From Taudactylus pleione (lineage: Eukaryota; Chordata; Amphibia; Anura; Myobatrachidae): a DNA stretch of 64,000 bases. The position numbers were made by a program, and so were the translations under genes. The stretch is from positions 24,423,001 through 24,487,000 of the forward strand of contig JAUIMM010000015.1 of the NCBI GenBank assembly GCA_031769625.1, written 5' to 3'. The notes under the pieces are model-generated. The model was not told the DNA's origin and did not search any database. It saw only the letters and a program-made list of their open reading frames with translations. Positions 1-10,192 of this stretch are shown piece after piece. How positions within the stretch are numbered: position 1 is the stretch's first letter; every line of letters begins with the position of its first letter.

Positions 1-417
1 TCAGTGCTTCAGTTCTTTTTTTTAAATTTTGTGATGAGTGTGAGTAGCCTTTTTCTCTATTCATGCAGCTTTATCCCAACTGTGTTTCAGAAATACATTT
101 GTAGCACTTATATATTCCTAGTTGGACAGGCTCCTTCAACTAAAACAAATAAATAAATAAGTAAATAAAAAAAATAATATAAAAATGTAAACAAATAAAA
201 TTCCCTTAAGGCCTATATCATCATCAAATCATTCAGTTTTGTTTTCTAGTTTTTTTTTCAATAATTTGGTAAAAAGAACCATGGAAATAATCTTGGAGAA
301 GTTTTTGTTCCTAAAGAAGCCCTATCTGTCCAGAGAAAATGGAAATTTAATAGACAAATTATTTCTCAAACTGTATAGTTGAATCAGTATTAAAGTTAAA
401 AATATGCCAGAATTAAC
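1..417. other. AT-rich flank, no gene seen
   Basis: This stretch is AT-rich, with an A-rich low-complexity patch at about 140-200 made of short ATAAATAA-like runs. I see no coding-like reading frame and no terminal repeat. It ends in GAATTAAC (410-417), the left target duplication of the adjoining hAT element. Confidence 0.6.
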
Positions 418-433
418 TAGAGATGAGCAAGAG

Positions 434-458
434 GGTCCGGTTCTCCGAGAACCGGACC
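434..458. repeat. 25-nt subterminal palindrome of hAT copy A
   Basis: Two perfectly complementary 12-nt arms, GGTCCGGTTCTC and GAGAACCGGACC, flank one central base. It lies 16 bp inside the element end. The equivalent palindromes in copies C and I differ at three arm positions and are compensated in both arms. Likely a structural or protein-binding site for transposition; that role is inference. Confidence 0.7.
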
Positions 459-567
459 CATCCGAACTTTGAGAACTGGATGTGGCTTGAGCTTTCCCAC
501 GTGACTCGGATCTCAAAATGAGGCAAAACATCATCCTCCAGCTGACGGATTCTCGCAGGTTTTGGAT

Positions 568-575
568 TATATAAA
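568..575 (+). promoter_or_regulatory. TATA box of hAT copy A
   Basis: TATATAAA lies in the GC-rich leader just after the TTTTGGAT block that is conserved among family members. A conserved ACTCCGGCTGTGGAG segment follows about 30 bp downstream, where a start site would be expected. The same placement is seen in copies I, D and E. Confidence 0.55.
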
Positions 576-1109
576 GGTCCCCGCAATCGGTGACATTTTC
601 ACTCCGGCTGTGGAGAGAGAAGCTAGCAGCTGTGTAGTCAGTCACTTAGTGTGTGTGTCCAGTTGGGATCTTGGACTGAAGGATGCTAAAGGGGGGCTTC
701 CTTCAGTGGGTGCTGCAGCTGCTGTGTCACTTGTCCTGCCAATTAACTGTGGCTTCTGCTGTGTTGTTGTCCTGTCCATTAGGCTAGGACTGCAGTCCAT
801 AAAGGGGTGCTGTGGTGTCTTTTTTTTATTTGTGTGTGCATTAGCAACTTAGCTGCACTATTATTGTAAGGTGACACTGCTGCAGTTTATCGTCCACGTA
901 TTTGTGACTGTGCAGGTAGTCTGTCTGCATTCGGCAGGGGTGCTTTGTTGTCCAGAAAAAAAGTGGCGCTGTCTGCTGCCTCATTCAGAGTTGCTCTTCC
1001 CCAGTGTCAAATAAATTAAAGTGCTCTTTTGGGTATCTGTGCGTTAGCAACTTAGCTGCGCTATTATTGTTTGATGACACTGCAGGCTAGACCGCAGTTT
1101 ATTGTCCAT

Positions 1110-1725
1110 GTATTGTGACACTATAAGTCATAGCACAGTGTGGTTTGTTTATTCATAAAAAAAATTGTTACACATGCCATCTACAAGACCACGACAAAGT
1201 GCTAAATAACATGCGTTATATATAAAACATATTGACATCACTAAGTGGCAGCACAGTGTGCTATTCTTTTCTTATTCATAAAATATCTTGTGACACTAAG
1301 TGGTAGCGCAGTATGTTATTCTTTTCTTATTCATTAAAAAAAATATATGACACTGTAAATGGCAGCTCAGTGTGTTATTATTTTCTTATTCATAAAAAAA
1401 TTTGTGACACTAAGTGGCAGCGCAGTGTGTTGCTCTTTTCTTATTCATAAATAATCTTGTGACACTGTAGATGGTATTGCAGTATGTTATTCTTATGCAT
1501 AAATTATCTTGTGACACTAAGTGGCAGCGCAGTGTGTTATTCTTTTCTTATTCATAAAAAATATTGTGACACTAAGTGGCATGGCAGTGTGTTATTCTTT
1601 TCTTATTCATAAAAATATCTTATGACACTATAAGTGGCAGCGCAGTGTGTTATTCTTTTCTTATTCATAAAATATCTTGTGGTGCTTTAGGTCATTGGTA
1701 CCGCAGTATAATATTTAAAATTGGT
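1110..1725 (+). repeat. About 58-bp tandem array in hAT copy A
   Basis: Roughly ten degenerate units of about 55-60 bp, each with a core like AAGTGGCAGCGCAGTGTG followed by TTATTCTTTTCTTATTCATA. The array lies between the leader and the transposase start, the same place that other family members carry arrays of different unit length. Just upstream, at about 838-905 and 1040-1115, a larger diverged duplication contains TTAGCAACTTAGCTGC. Confidence 0.8.
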
Positions 1726-1772
1726 ACAAATTGATGTGTGTGCTTTACCCCCACTTCATTCTTGCTTGTTGA

Positions 1773-2512
1773 TATGGAGAATGATCAGTTGAGAGGAGAG
1801 CAGGAACCACATACTAGGGCTTGAGCTGCTGCCAGTGCCACCAGTCATGATGCTACTTGCCCATCTACAGCATCTACTAAAGCTGATGCCCAAGGGCATA
1901 CAGGGCTTAAGTCAGGGTATATAACATCAAGAACCAATCTTTTACACTGGTTAAAAAAAAACATCAGAGGGAAAGTTAGCTGCAGAAAGACATAAAATTA
2001 GCAATATGCCTTTCGTCACATGAAGTGGCAAGGAAAGGCTAAGGCCTTGGCCTTTATTTATGACTGGTGGTTCTGCCTCTTATGATGATGTAAGCACAAA
2101 TGAACATGCTGACATTGAAATCGAGGATGCTTCTGTGGAAGTGCACCAGGATGAGCAGGATATTGGTGTAGTTGACAATAATAAGTACGTTTTTGATGAG
2201 GATACTGTTTGTGTAAATCAGGCACCTGTGGAAGAAACAGGTATTGCCCATGATAAGGAAAAGCCCATTGTCATGCCTGGGCAAAAGACAAAAAAATCCA
2301 CTTCTTATGTGTGGAATTATTTCTACCCAAATCCGGACAACAATTGTCAAGTCATCTGTACCCTTTGTAAAGCCAGAGTAAGTAGAGGTTGGAACCTTAA
2401 GCATCTAGGAATCTCCTCCCTGTTTCATAATCTGCAGTGCATCCATGCAAAAAGTTTTTGTGTTTTGTGTTTAGTCGTCTGCATCACCATTGGGTCTTTT
2501 GGGAAAGTTTAG
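1773..2512 (+). pseudogene. Broken hAT transposase, N-terminal and BED-finger part (copy A)
   Basis: Reading starts at an ATG at 1773 that matches the intact transposase start, but an in-frame stop follows soon after. From 2060 the frame is open for 150 codons and ends in a BED zinc finger: a W..YF pair, then CxxC (VICTLC) and a HxxxxH pair near codon 135. The dimerisation and catalytic parts do not follow in this orientation, because the next segment is inverted. A pseudogene by sequence. Confidence 0.8.
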
Positions 2513-3470
2513 TTTTTTTTTGGCAGATGCACTTGCTGAAAAAACTGATAGAGAAGCCATCACTGCATCACATGCCACTTGAGCTGACAATTTGCTTACC
2601 ACAGCTCTTTGCATCTCTTTAGATCTGTGTCCATTGGGAAGCATGACACAACATATGACTTAAACCTTATATCTTAAATCTTGCATTTGCTCTGTCCAGA
2701 TTGTCCACATATCTGTGGTTAAGTGGACAGTGGGTTCAACTGCATTTTGGAGGCCACTAATTAAGCTTTTTTAATGTCCCTGTACAGTTTGGGAATTGCT
2801 AGTTTAGTGAAGTGGAATCTTGATGAGAATAGGTAGCGGGGACACAGGACCTCAACTAACTGTCTAAAACCCACCTCATTATTTGCAGATATTGGACGCA
2901 CATCTAAAACCAGCATAGATGTTATGGCATCAGTGATCTGCTGTGCAACTGGGTGACTGCTGTCATATTTGCTACCCCTTGCAAAGGATTGTTTAACAGT
3001 CAATTGTTTTTTAAAATACTACTAGTAGTATTCCTGGTCCCATTCTGGGATGAAAATCCATTCCCAGCAGCAGCAGGCATAGCACTCAAGCATTCTTCTT
3101 GGGCAAGGACTGATGTGATTGATTTAAATATTTTTTGTATATGCCTTCCCTCCTCCCTCATAATTTAATTTTGTGATTCCAAAGCAAATTTATATTTACT
3201 ACTAATCAAATCTTCCTTTCCCTGCCATCAACTACATACATACTGCAACTCCCTCAGGCCTCTTGAATGATAAAAACATTTGTTTCCTGATGTGCCATTT
3301 TGGAAGTTGAATTGCCACTGCTGCTACAATCTTTGACATGCAGTTGCTGAATGCCAAAAATATCCAGAAATGTTTATGGCCATAGACAGCATCTCCTGCA
3401 TGCCCCTTTAATTTTAAAAATATATTCTAAACCACCTAGTTGATTTTGTGGACAAAACATGACATATTGT
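2513..3470 (-). pseudogene. Inverted internal transposase segments in copy A
   Basis: Although the element's gene reads on the plus strand, this stretch matches the family transposase on the minus strand. The 80-codon frame at 2761-3003 (minus) contains KYDSSHPVAQQITDAI and RQLVEVLCPR, corresponding to about residues 405-480 of the intact protein at 49795-52908. At 2520-2680 the minus strand matches the later ADTSLQRCKDLL region, and at 3330-3470 the region near residue 615. An internal inversion with deletions explains this best. Confidence 0.7.
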
Positions 3471-3656
3471 TTACCCATGCTCTCCCCTCCTCCCTCATAA
3501 ATTTGCTTTGGAATCAAAATATGTAATAACATTTCCTACCAATCAACCCTTCCTGTCCCCGTTTTCAACTACATACATACTCCAACTCCCCCAGGCCTCT
3601 TGATTAATGAAAACATTTGTTTCCTAATGTGCCATGTTGGAAATTGAACTGCCACG
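3142..3656 (+). repeat. Diverged direct duplication of about 175 bp in copy A
   Basis: A segment at about 3142-3316 recurs at about 3480-3656, sharing CCTCCTCCCTCATAA, CAACTACATACATACT and AAAACATTTGTTTCCT. The intervening bases are inverted transposase remnant. It marks a rearrangement in the 3' part of the element, probably connected with the inversion upstream. Confidence 0.7.
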
Positions 3657-3994
3657 TGTTTGTGCCACCCACTGTTGCTGCTTAGCTTAATCAGCCAGCT
3701 AGCTTGGTGCCTAAACCGGATGAAAACAATATTGCGAGCAGTGAGGTGGTCAATATTGACTGGAAACGAGTGGAAATTAATGTTATTGAGGTTAATAATA
3801 TTGTAGGAACAAAAAAAACAAATGATGTGATTTTAGCAGTTTTTATCAATTTAAAAAAAAAATACAGATCCAAAACCAAAACACTCAAGGGGCGGATTTG
3901 GCAAAACAAAATCCAAATCCAAAACACAAGGAGATACAGATCCAAAACCAGAACCAAAACACGGACAGGGTCAGTGCACATCCCTAGAATTAAC

Positions 3995-5131
3995 TTGAAT
4001 CAGAAAAAGCAACACTTTAACAGTAAAATTATCTGTGAGCCAGTTTATGCATGTTTGAGCTTAAATTCTTACATTTTAACAGTTTTAATGGTGAATGATG
4101 AATAGAAATTTCATACTTTGAACAATGAAGTGTTAGTTGTTCAATTTGATTTTACAAAAAACACAAATTCAAATTATGGTACATTGAAGACTGTACCGCA
4201 AACATGTTTGTGACCACTCATTGGCAACATTTTCAACATTGCTATTAATAGGGTCTATTAGAAGGGTACCCAAATTAAAAAAAGATAAAAATAACCATAG
4301 CGTTAATAGAATAAAACTGTAAATTGTAGACTGGTCACAACATAAAAAAATAATCCAAGTCATGAATAGGTTAAATAGGCTCTGATAGCTTGAGAATGTA
4401 TCATGGTTTGATTGCACTGCAAAGACTTGCATGTACAAGGTTTCGACTTTTAAGTAAAATATGAAATAACTTTGTAAAGTGTTTATCATAGACCAATTAA
4501 CAGTAATTAACATAGATCAAACTGACCTGGATTTAATTTTTATTTTAGAAAATAATTGACAGGCCATTTTACTTTTACCAGATTTCTTTCATTTTGTCCT
4601 GGATGCAATTGATGACAAGCCTTTTCAAGTGCAATATTTACTAATTAAGTTACAATTAATTTGTTCTGCAAGCCTCAATAATTGCTTCTCTTTAAAGGGC
4701 TGCAGGAACATCTGGCATATTGATCACAGCCTTCGCATTCTTGCCGAAATTCTTTATATCAGCGTCCTGTGTCTCTTCATACTGTCTGAGTGTAATCCGG
4801 GGATAAAAGACAAGATTTATGGAATTTTTCCCCTAACATTTGATGTGGAGAAGTAAATTCTGATTGCACCATATCTATTTTGACAAAGAGAGGATTTGAA
4901 TGTTCAATATTTTATATGGCATACTTTGTTTTTAGTTAGAAGCAAAAACTTCATAGTGATTGATAGTAGTTTCTGCCCTACTGTCCACAATCATATAGTT
5001 GATCTTACTTTATAGTGGACCACTTTTGCTTTTTAAGTATTTAAGTCAGGTAAAATCAGCTTGGGTCAGCTTTAGATTTTTTTTCATTAGGTTTTTTATT
5101 TAAACCTACAGATGTGTCCTTATACACTTAG
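3995..5131. other. Mostly unique sequence between hAT copies A and B
   Basis: No terminal repeat or recognised transposon protein is seen. On the minus strand, 4692-4781 is coding-like (see the separate entry). The remainder is AT-rich with no usable frame. Confidence 0.4.
4692..4781 (-). other. Coding-like minus-strand segment ending in a stop, unidentified
   Basis: Read on the minus strand, these 29 codons plus TAA give a charged protein-like sequence (YEETQDADIKNFGKN, then AKAVINMPDVPAAL) preceded by CAGACAG, which could act as a splice acceptor. The same frame has a stop eleven codons before the CCCCGG upstream. It could be a terminal exon of a host gene, a processed-gene remnant or chance. 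I do not recognise the protein. Confidence 0.2.
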
Positions 5132-5249
5132 GCATCTATTAGAGATGAGCAGTTCAGTTATGCTGAAAACCGAACTGACCTGAACTTTTAGGCTTCGAGT
5201 CAAACCCAGTCCCAGCATGAAACACTTTCAGGGTTCTGAGTAGTACTGG

Positions 5250-5799
5250 GGGCTGTATTCAGAGGCGGCCATATGGTCTACGACCACACGGCCGCCTCGA
5301 TGTTTGTCTAGTGCGTATGCGCACGAGGGAGCCGGCTCCTTCGTGCGCATGCGTGAGACCCACTACGACCAACAGCGCTGGTCGTAGCGGGTCTCTATCC
5401 AAAGGGGGTGAGCTGTCGATGTTGATTGACAGCTCGCCCCATTTGGAAGGCGGGCCGGGGGGGTGGCAGCCCAAACGGAGGCTTTCCCATGGGAATGCCT
5501 GCCATTTGGGAGAGGCCCCACTGACATCACTAGTGATGTCAGTGGAGAGCTTCCGGCTCTGACAGAGCCAGAAGCTCTCCGGGGCTTACGACAAGTGAGA
5601 CCCTACCCTAGAGTCTAGTCGTAAGCCCCGATGGTCGCGATGGTCAATGACCATCGCAACCATCACTCTAGTGGTCGTTAGAGCTGTGGGTGTTAACCCA
5701 CAGCCTAATGACCGAAACAGAGGCGGCGGTCAGGATGCAAGCGGCCGCCCAGTTTCTGAGCGACCGCTTGCATACTCCGATCGCCTCTGAATGAGGCCC
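5250..5799. mobile_element. Hairpin MITE with GGGCTGTATTCAGAGG ends, nested in copy B
   Basis: The ends GGGCTGTATTCAGAGG and CCTCTGAATGAGGCCC are near-complementary, and much of the interior pairs with itself (for example GACCCACTACGACCA with TGGTCGTAGCGGGTC). The ends resemble the GGGCCTGATTCAG MITEs at 20979 and 59431, which have TAA duplications. Here no clear 3-bp duplication survives. Probably PIF/Harbinger-derived. Confidence 0.65.
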
Positions 5800-6020
5800 T
5801 GAGTCCCAGCTGGGTCTTACCACAATTCGGATCTCAAAACCGGAACTTGCATGTTTTTGATCCATATAAGTCTTTCCCTCATGAATTCAGGTGTCAACAT
5901 TTATGGTAATAATACTATAGGAACAAATATAGGTCCAAGTTACATGATTTTATCTGTATTTATATATATTTTAAAGAAAATCAAAACCAATACCGAACTA
6001 TAACACTTGAAGGTGATTTT

Positions 6021-7683
6021 TGTTATGATCCACGGCAGCAGATCATCTTGGTGGCAGGTCCCAGCCATAGTATGTGACTAGGACACTGCATCATGCCTTG
6101 ATTCCAGTTCTGGCTGTTGTGGGCAGCTGGAATTCTGTCTTGTATGTGTGCAGCTCATTTCTGCATTCCTGCCTGTCTGTAATACCCCTTTTCCACCAAA
6201 ATTCCAGGTCTGACCCGGAGTTGGAACAGAGTTCCTATCCGGATCAGACCCAGAATTTAGCCGGCTCCGACTCAGGATATTCCCGAGTCGGCGCCGCTCA
6301 CACCGGAGTTGGGTCTGCATAGACCCGGCTTTCCCGGCATGAAAGTGGATGCTTGGAGATGACGTCATCTCCAAGCACCACTGAAGATGGACCAATCGGC
6401 CGGCTTGCAGCGCACTCCAGGTCATCGTGACCCAGAGTGCACTGTTCTCACAGCAGGGTTTCACGGGCTACGCCCGTGTTAAACCCTGCCATTTACCTGG
6501 GTTTGGATTGCCGGGTCATTCGACCGTGTGCTCCAACTCTCTCCCCTTTTACACCAGGGAGCTGCCCGGGTTAACCCTGCAATAACCCGTGTTTTAGCTA
6601 CGGTGTAAAAGGGGTATATGTGTGAGGAGGTCAGCTGCATGCTAGCCTGTCATTAGGGAAGCTCTGCAGGGATTGCTCTGATTGGTCCCTGCTTCTGATA
6701 AGTTACAGCCAGCCCTACACTTCCTGCCAGTGATATCGCTTAGTTTCTGCACCTAGTGGACGGTCATGCGGTCGCTGCGCGCTGTGCAGTTCCCTGTTAC
6801 TTGCCTGTGTACAGTTATTCTACCTTGTAAACATACTTCCTTGAATCCTGCCTTAGTCCTCTGTATGTAGTCCCTGCCAGCCCTGCTCCTGTGCCCATCC
6901 CAACTCTGTCTGTGCCTTGCCAAGACCCACCAGCTTACCTTCTGTGTTACCTCCAGTCTGTGTCCCTATCCAGTGAGTTCCTGTGGATTCATACTGCCAG
7001 TTCAAACATACCAAGTCCTGGTCATGCTACAATTCCAGCCAGCAACCTGAGTAGCTGCCATGCTACAACCCAGTCCAGTTTATCCTGCTAGCTGGTACTG
7101 CTCCACACTCCAGCATTTCCTTCTAAGCTGGTACAGCTTCACTCCACCCTGCTATTACAGACTGAGCCTAATCACATAGTTCAACCAGCAAGTCTCCCAG
7201 TAGCAGATTCCAATACACACACCCTGCTGCTGATAACTCCTGCAGTTAACCATTGCTTGGCCATGTTTATCAGCAACTTTACCTTATTAATTAAGTTAAC
7301 CAGTGTCTTGTTATCCAGTCTTCATTCAGTCCTGCAGTCCTCCATTACTATTACTTGGTCAAGTCTGTCTGCTGCTCCCATTGCTGTGTCCAGGTACAGT
7401 ATCCTGCAGTTAACTCCTGCCTTGCCAGCTGCTAAACTGCAGGTAATATTCTGTATAGCTGACACCATTCCTGCCCTAATTCCTACTGTCTGTGCTAGTA
7501 CTTAGTGACCCAGCCAGGTGACTGCGACCAGCCTGTCGGATGCCATGAAAGTCCAAACTTCCTTGCGGGAGTCCCAGGCGAAGACCGCCGGTGGGATAGA
7601 TTTCGTGCCGCTGGTCTGGGTCTCCGCCAACACTCAGTACTGGTTAAGGGTCTCTTGAATACTCATCCGAGTGTCTCATAACA
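6021..7683. mobile_element. Solo LTR with 5-bp target duplication, nested in copy B
   Basis: The unit starts TGTTATGATC and ends TCTCATAACA, the TG...CA form of a long terminal repeat, with matching ends. ATTTT flanks it at 6016-6020 and 7684-7688, a 5-bp duplication. No second LTR, primer site or gag/pol frame is present, so recombination between two LTRs has probably removed the body. The size without the nested MITE is about 1.2 kb. A Gypsy or ERV origin cannot be separated from the LTR alone. Confidence 0.75.
6182..6618. mobile_element. MITE with TACCCCTTTTxCACC ends inside the solo LTR
   Basis: ATACCCCTTTTCCACC at the left is complementary to GGTGTAAAAGGGGTAT at the right. The interior is GC-rich and partly palindromic (AGACCCGGCTTTCC, CGGGTTAACCC). 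The two halves are related by inversion. The target duplication is not clear. It lies wholly within the LTR and so is younger than it. Confidence 0.65.
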
Positions 7684-7769
7684 ATTTTGATAAACCCATA
7701 ACATTTGAGGGTGGTTTTGCCAAAACCAATACCAAAACACGTGGGTCTACACACATCTGTAACATCTAC

Positions 7770-8316
7770 TTACCATACAATGTGACTGAGATGCTCCGAG
7801 ATGTGTAGCATACTCTTCTTCTTTAAATTCTGCATCTTATTCGTATCAAAGATGCTGCAAAACATCACTCTCAGTATACTAGAGATGCTGGGCTGTAACT
7901 TTAACTGCACAGAAATTAGTTTTAAACACGTACAAAATCTCAGATGAAGCACAGTGGAACTTGGCATAAGAAAAGCTGTGGCCACTCGTATCAGAGCACT
8001 TCGTATACAGATCTAGACTCAGTCGCACACAGATATAAAAATATTGCACATCAAATTTATCGGTGTAATCTAGCAAAACAGTTTTGACACTCCCAGTTGT
8101 TTTATTTATGTGAATAAGACGCACATTTTGAGTGAAAATGTACTTTACTATCACTTGAATTTCACTCGTTACCTGTTACAAACTGATACCAGTAGGAAGT
8201 TTATAACACACGGTTATCGGTGAAGAAATATCATGTAATTGAGTGCCGATACGCATAAACAGATTTATAAGGTTATATGAACAAACAGCAGTTTAATATC
8301 AAAGAACAAAACAGAG
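7770..8316. other. Unique spacer between hAT copies B and C
   Basis: No terminal repeats and no coding-like frame recognised. It ends at the left duplication of copy C, GTAGAAAT (8317-8324). Confidence 0.4.
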
Positions 8317-8336
8317 GTAGAAATTAGGGGTGAGCG

Positions 8337-8361
8337 GGTTCGGATTTCTGAAATCCGAACC
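8337..8361. repeat. 25-nt subterminal palindrome of hAT copy C
   Basis: Perfect 12-nt arms, GGTTCGGATTTC and GAAATCCGAACC, around one base, 12 bp inside the element end. Same arms as copy I and compensated relative to copy A. Confidence 0.7.
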
Positions 8362-8864
8362 CCCCCGAGCCCCCCCGATCCGAGTCAGATCCGAGTCAGG
8401 CTCGACTTTTCCCGCCTGACTCGGATCTGAAATCGAGGCAAAACGTCATCATCCCGCCTTCCGGGTCTCGCGGGTTTTGGATCCCCGCGTCGGCGCCATT
8501 TTCTCACTCGGCTGTGGACAGTGAAGAGGGAGGGTGCAAAAAAGGGCTGGCTGGGCTGTGTAGTGTAGTGTAGGGTAGTGCAGAGTAGTGTTGTGCTGTG
8601 CTGTGGTGTCCACTACTTCAAAGTCCATAGGGGCTGGCTGTGTTGTGCTGTGCTGCTGTTGTTAATAGGGGCTGTGTCCACTACTTCAAAGTCCATAGGG
8701 GCTGGCTGGACTGTGTTGTGCAGTCAGTTCTCCATAGGGGCTGTGTCCACTCCAAAGTTCTGTGCAGTGTCCAAGTCCTAAAGGGGTGCTGTAGTGTTGT
8801 CCAGGGGGTGCTCTGTCCATCAGGGGTGCTCCCCCCAAGTGCTAAAAAAATAATATTTTTTCTG

Positions 8865-9845
8865 TGTTTGAGAATTGTGTGCGCAGTAGCCGCACGTGCA
8901 TCAACAAAGTAGTGCCAAGCGTGCGCCTGTGTCATAAGTAAAGGGCCGGCTGGCTTGACCGTTAAAGGGTGCTGTAACCCCCAAAGTACACTCCAAACCA
9001 AATAAAAAAATATTTTCTGTGTTTGTAAATTGTGTGCGCAGTAGCCGCACGTGCATCAACAAAGTAGTGCCAAGCGTGCGCCTGTGTCATAAGTAAAGGG
9101 CCGGCTGGCTTGACCATTAAAGGGTGCTGTAACCCCCAAAGTACACTCCAAACCCCAAAAAAAAATATTTTCTGTGTTTGTGAATTGTGTGCGCAGTAGT
9201 CGCACGTGCATCAACAAAGTAGTGCCAAGCGTGCGCCTGTGTCATAAGTAAAGGGCCAGCTGGCTTGACCGTTAAAGGGTGCTGCAACCCCCAAAGTACA
9301 CTCCAAACCAAATAACAAAATATTTTTTCTGTGTTTGTGAATTGTGTGCGCAGTAGCCGCATGTGCATCAACAAAGTAGTGCCAAGCGTGCGCCTGTGTC
9401 ATAAGTAAAGGGCCGGCTGGCTTGACCGTTAAAGGGTGCTGTAACCCCCAAAGTACACTCCAGTCCAAACCAAATAAAAAAATATTTTCTGTGTTTGTGA
9501 ATTGTGTGCGCAGTAGCCGCACGTGCATCAACAAAGTAGTGCCAAGCGTGCGCCTGTGTAATAAGTAAAGGGCCGGCTGGCTTGACCGTTAAAGGGTGCT
9601 GTAACCCCCAAAGTACACTCCAGTCCAAACCAAAAAAATAAATATTTTCTGTGTTTGTGAATTGTGTGCACTGTGGCTGCACGTGCATCAACAAAGGAGC
9701 AGCGCCAAGCGTGCGCCTGTGTCCCATAAGTAAAGGGCCGGCTGGCTCATTTCTTAAAGGGTGGTGTAACCCACAAAGTGCACTACTCTCCAGCAAAAAT
9801 AAAAAAATATTTTCTGTGTTTGTGTGCGCTTTAGCCGCACGTATA
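8865..9845 (+). repeat. About 157-bp tandem array, 5' subterminal, copy C
   Basis: About seven units spaced near 157 bp, each with GTGAATTGTGTGCGCAGTAG, GCCAAGCGTGCGCCTGTG and a T-rich block. It is the same unit, in opposite orientation, as the large array at 52930-56470 of copy I. Short reading frames through it arise from the repeat itself and are not genes. Confidence 0.9.
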
Positions 9846-9861
9846 TATCAATATAACATAA

Positions 9862-10192
9862 ATGGAGGTCCAAACTTTCTCTGATAAAAATAAAATAGGG
9901 AAAGATCAAGAACCACTTCCTCCTAGTGCTGTTGCTGCTGCTGGGAGTTGTTCATCATCCCAGAGAGGAAGTAGGAACACCACCATTTTTACTAAACAAT
10001 TGACCCTCCAACAGTCCCTAGCGATGAGGATGAAGTACGACAGCAGTCATCCTGAAGCAAAACGTATAACTGAGGCCATGACTGCTATGTTGGTGTTAGA
10101 CGTGGGTGCGGTATCCGCCATTAGTGCAGTGGGATTTAGACAATTGATGGAGGTAGTGTGTCCCCGGTTCCAAATCCCGTCTAGATTGCACC
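9862..10192 (+). pseudogene. Transposase N-terminus fused to core fragment (copy C)
   Basis: An ATG-initiated frame has the first 20 or so residues of the family transposase (MEVQTFSDKNK) joined directly to the region around residue 385 onward (SSSQRGSRNTT, TKQLTLQQSLA, RQLMEVVCPRFQIP). The BED finger and linker are deleted. The frame then enters array sequence at about 10193. It could encode at most a short, finger-less peptide. Confidence 0.8.

Larger units (their letters stand above)
418..3986 (+). mobile_element. hAT element copy A, degraded, with perfect 8-bp target duplication
   Basis: The element begins TAGAGATGAGC and ends GTGCACATCCCTA. GAATTAAC flanks it at 410-417 and 3987-3994, a perfect 8-bp duplication as expected for hAT. 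In order it holds a 25-nt palindrome (434-458), a GC-rich leader with a TATA box, a tandem array, a decayed BED-finger transposase start, an internally inverted stretch, a direct duplication and a 3' end rich in AAAACAC motifs. The gene reads on the plus strand. It is broken by stops and by the inversion, so it cannot make transposase. The intact duplication shows the copy has stayed whole at its ends despite internal decay. Confidence 0.9.
5140..7761 (+). mobile_element. hAT element copy B, non-coding, carrying nested insertions
   Basis: Begins TAGAGATGAGC and ends CACATCTGTA, matching family ends. The flanks are GCATCTAT (5132-5139) and ACATCTAC (7762-7769), agreeing at 6 of 8 positions, which suggests an old insertion. 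Its own sequence is limited to about 5140-5249, 5800-6020 and 7684-7761; the rest is a hairpin MITE and a solo LTR. No transposase fragment remains, so this was a short non-autonomous member. Confidence 0.7.

Noticed and set aside
5311..5865. Plus and minus frames of 65-83 codons in GC-rich sequence
   Set aside because: They fall in a self-complementary MITE; open frames on both strands reflect high GC and palindromy.
7257..7505. 82-codon frame that might be a retroviral gene
   Set aside because: Lies within the solo LTR and has no recognisable gag, pol or env features.
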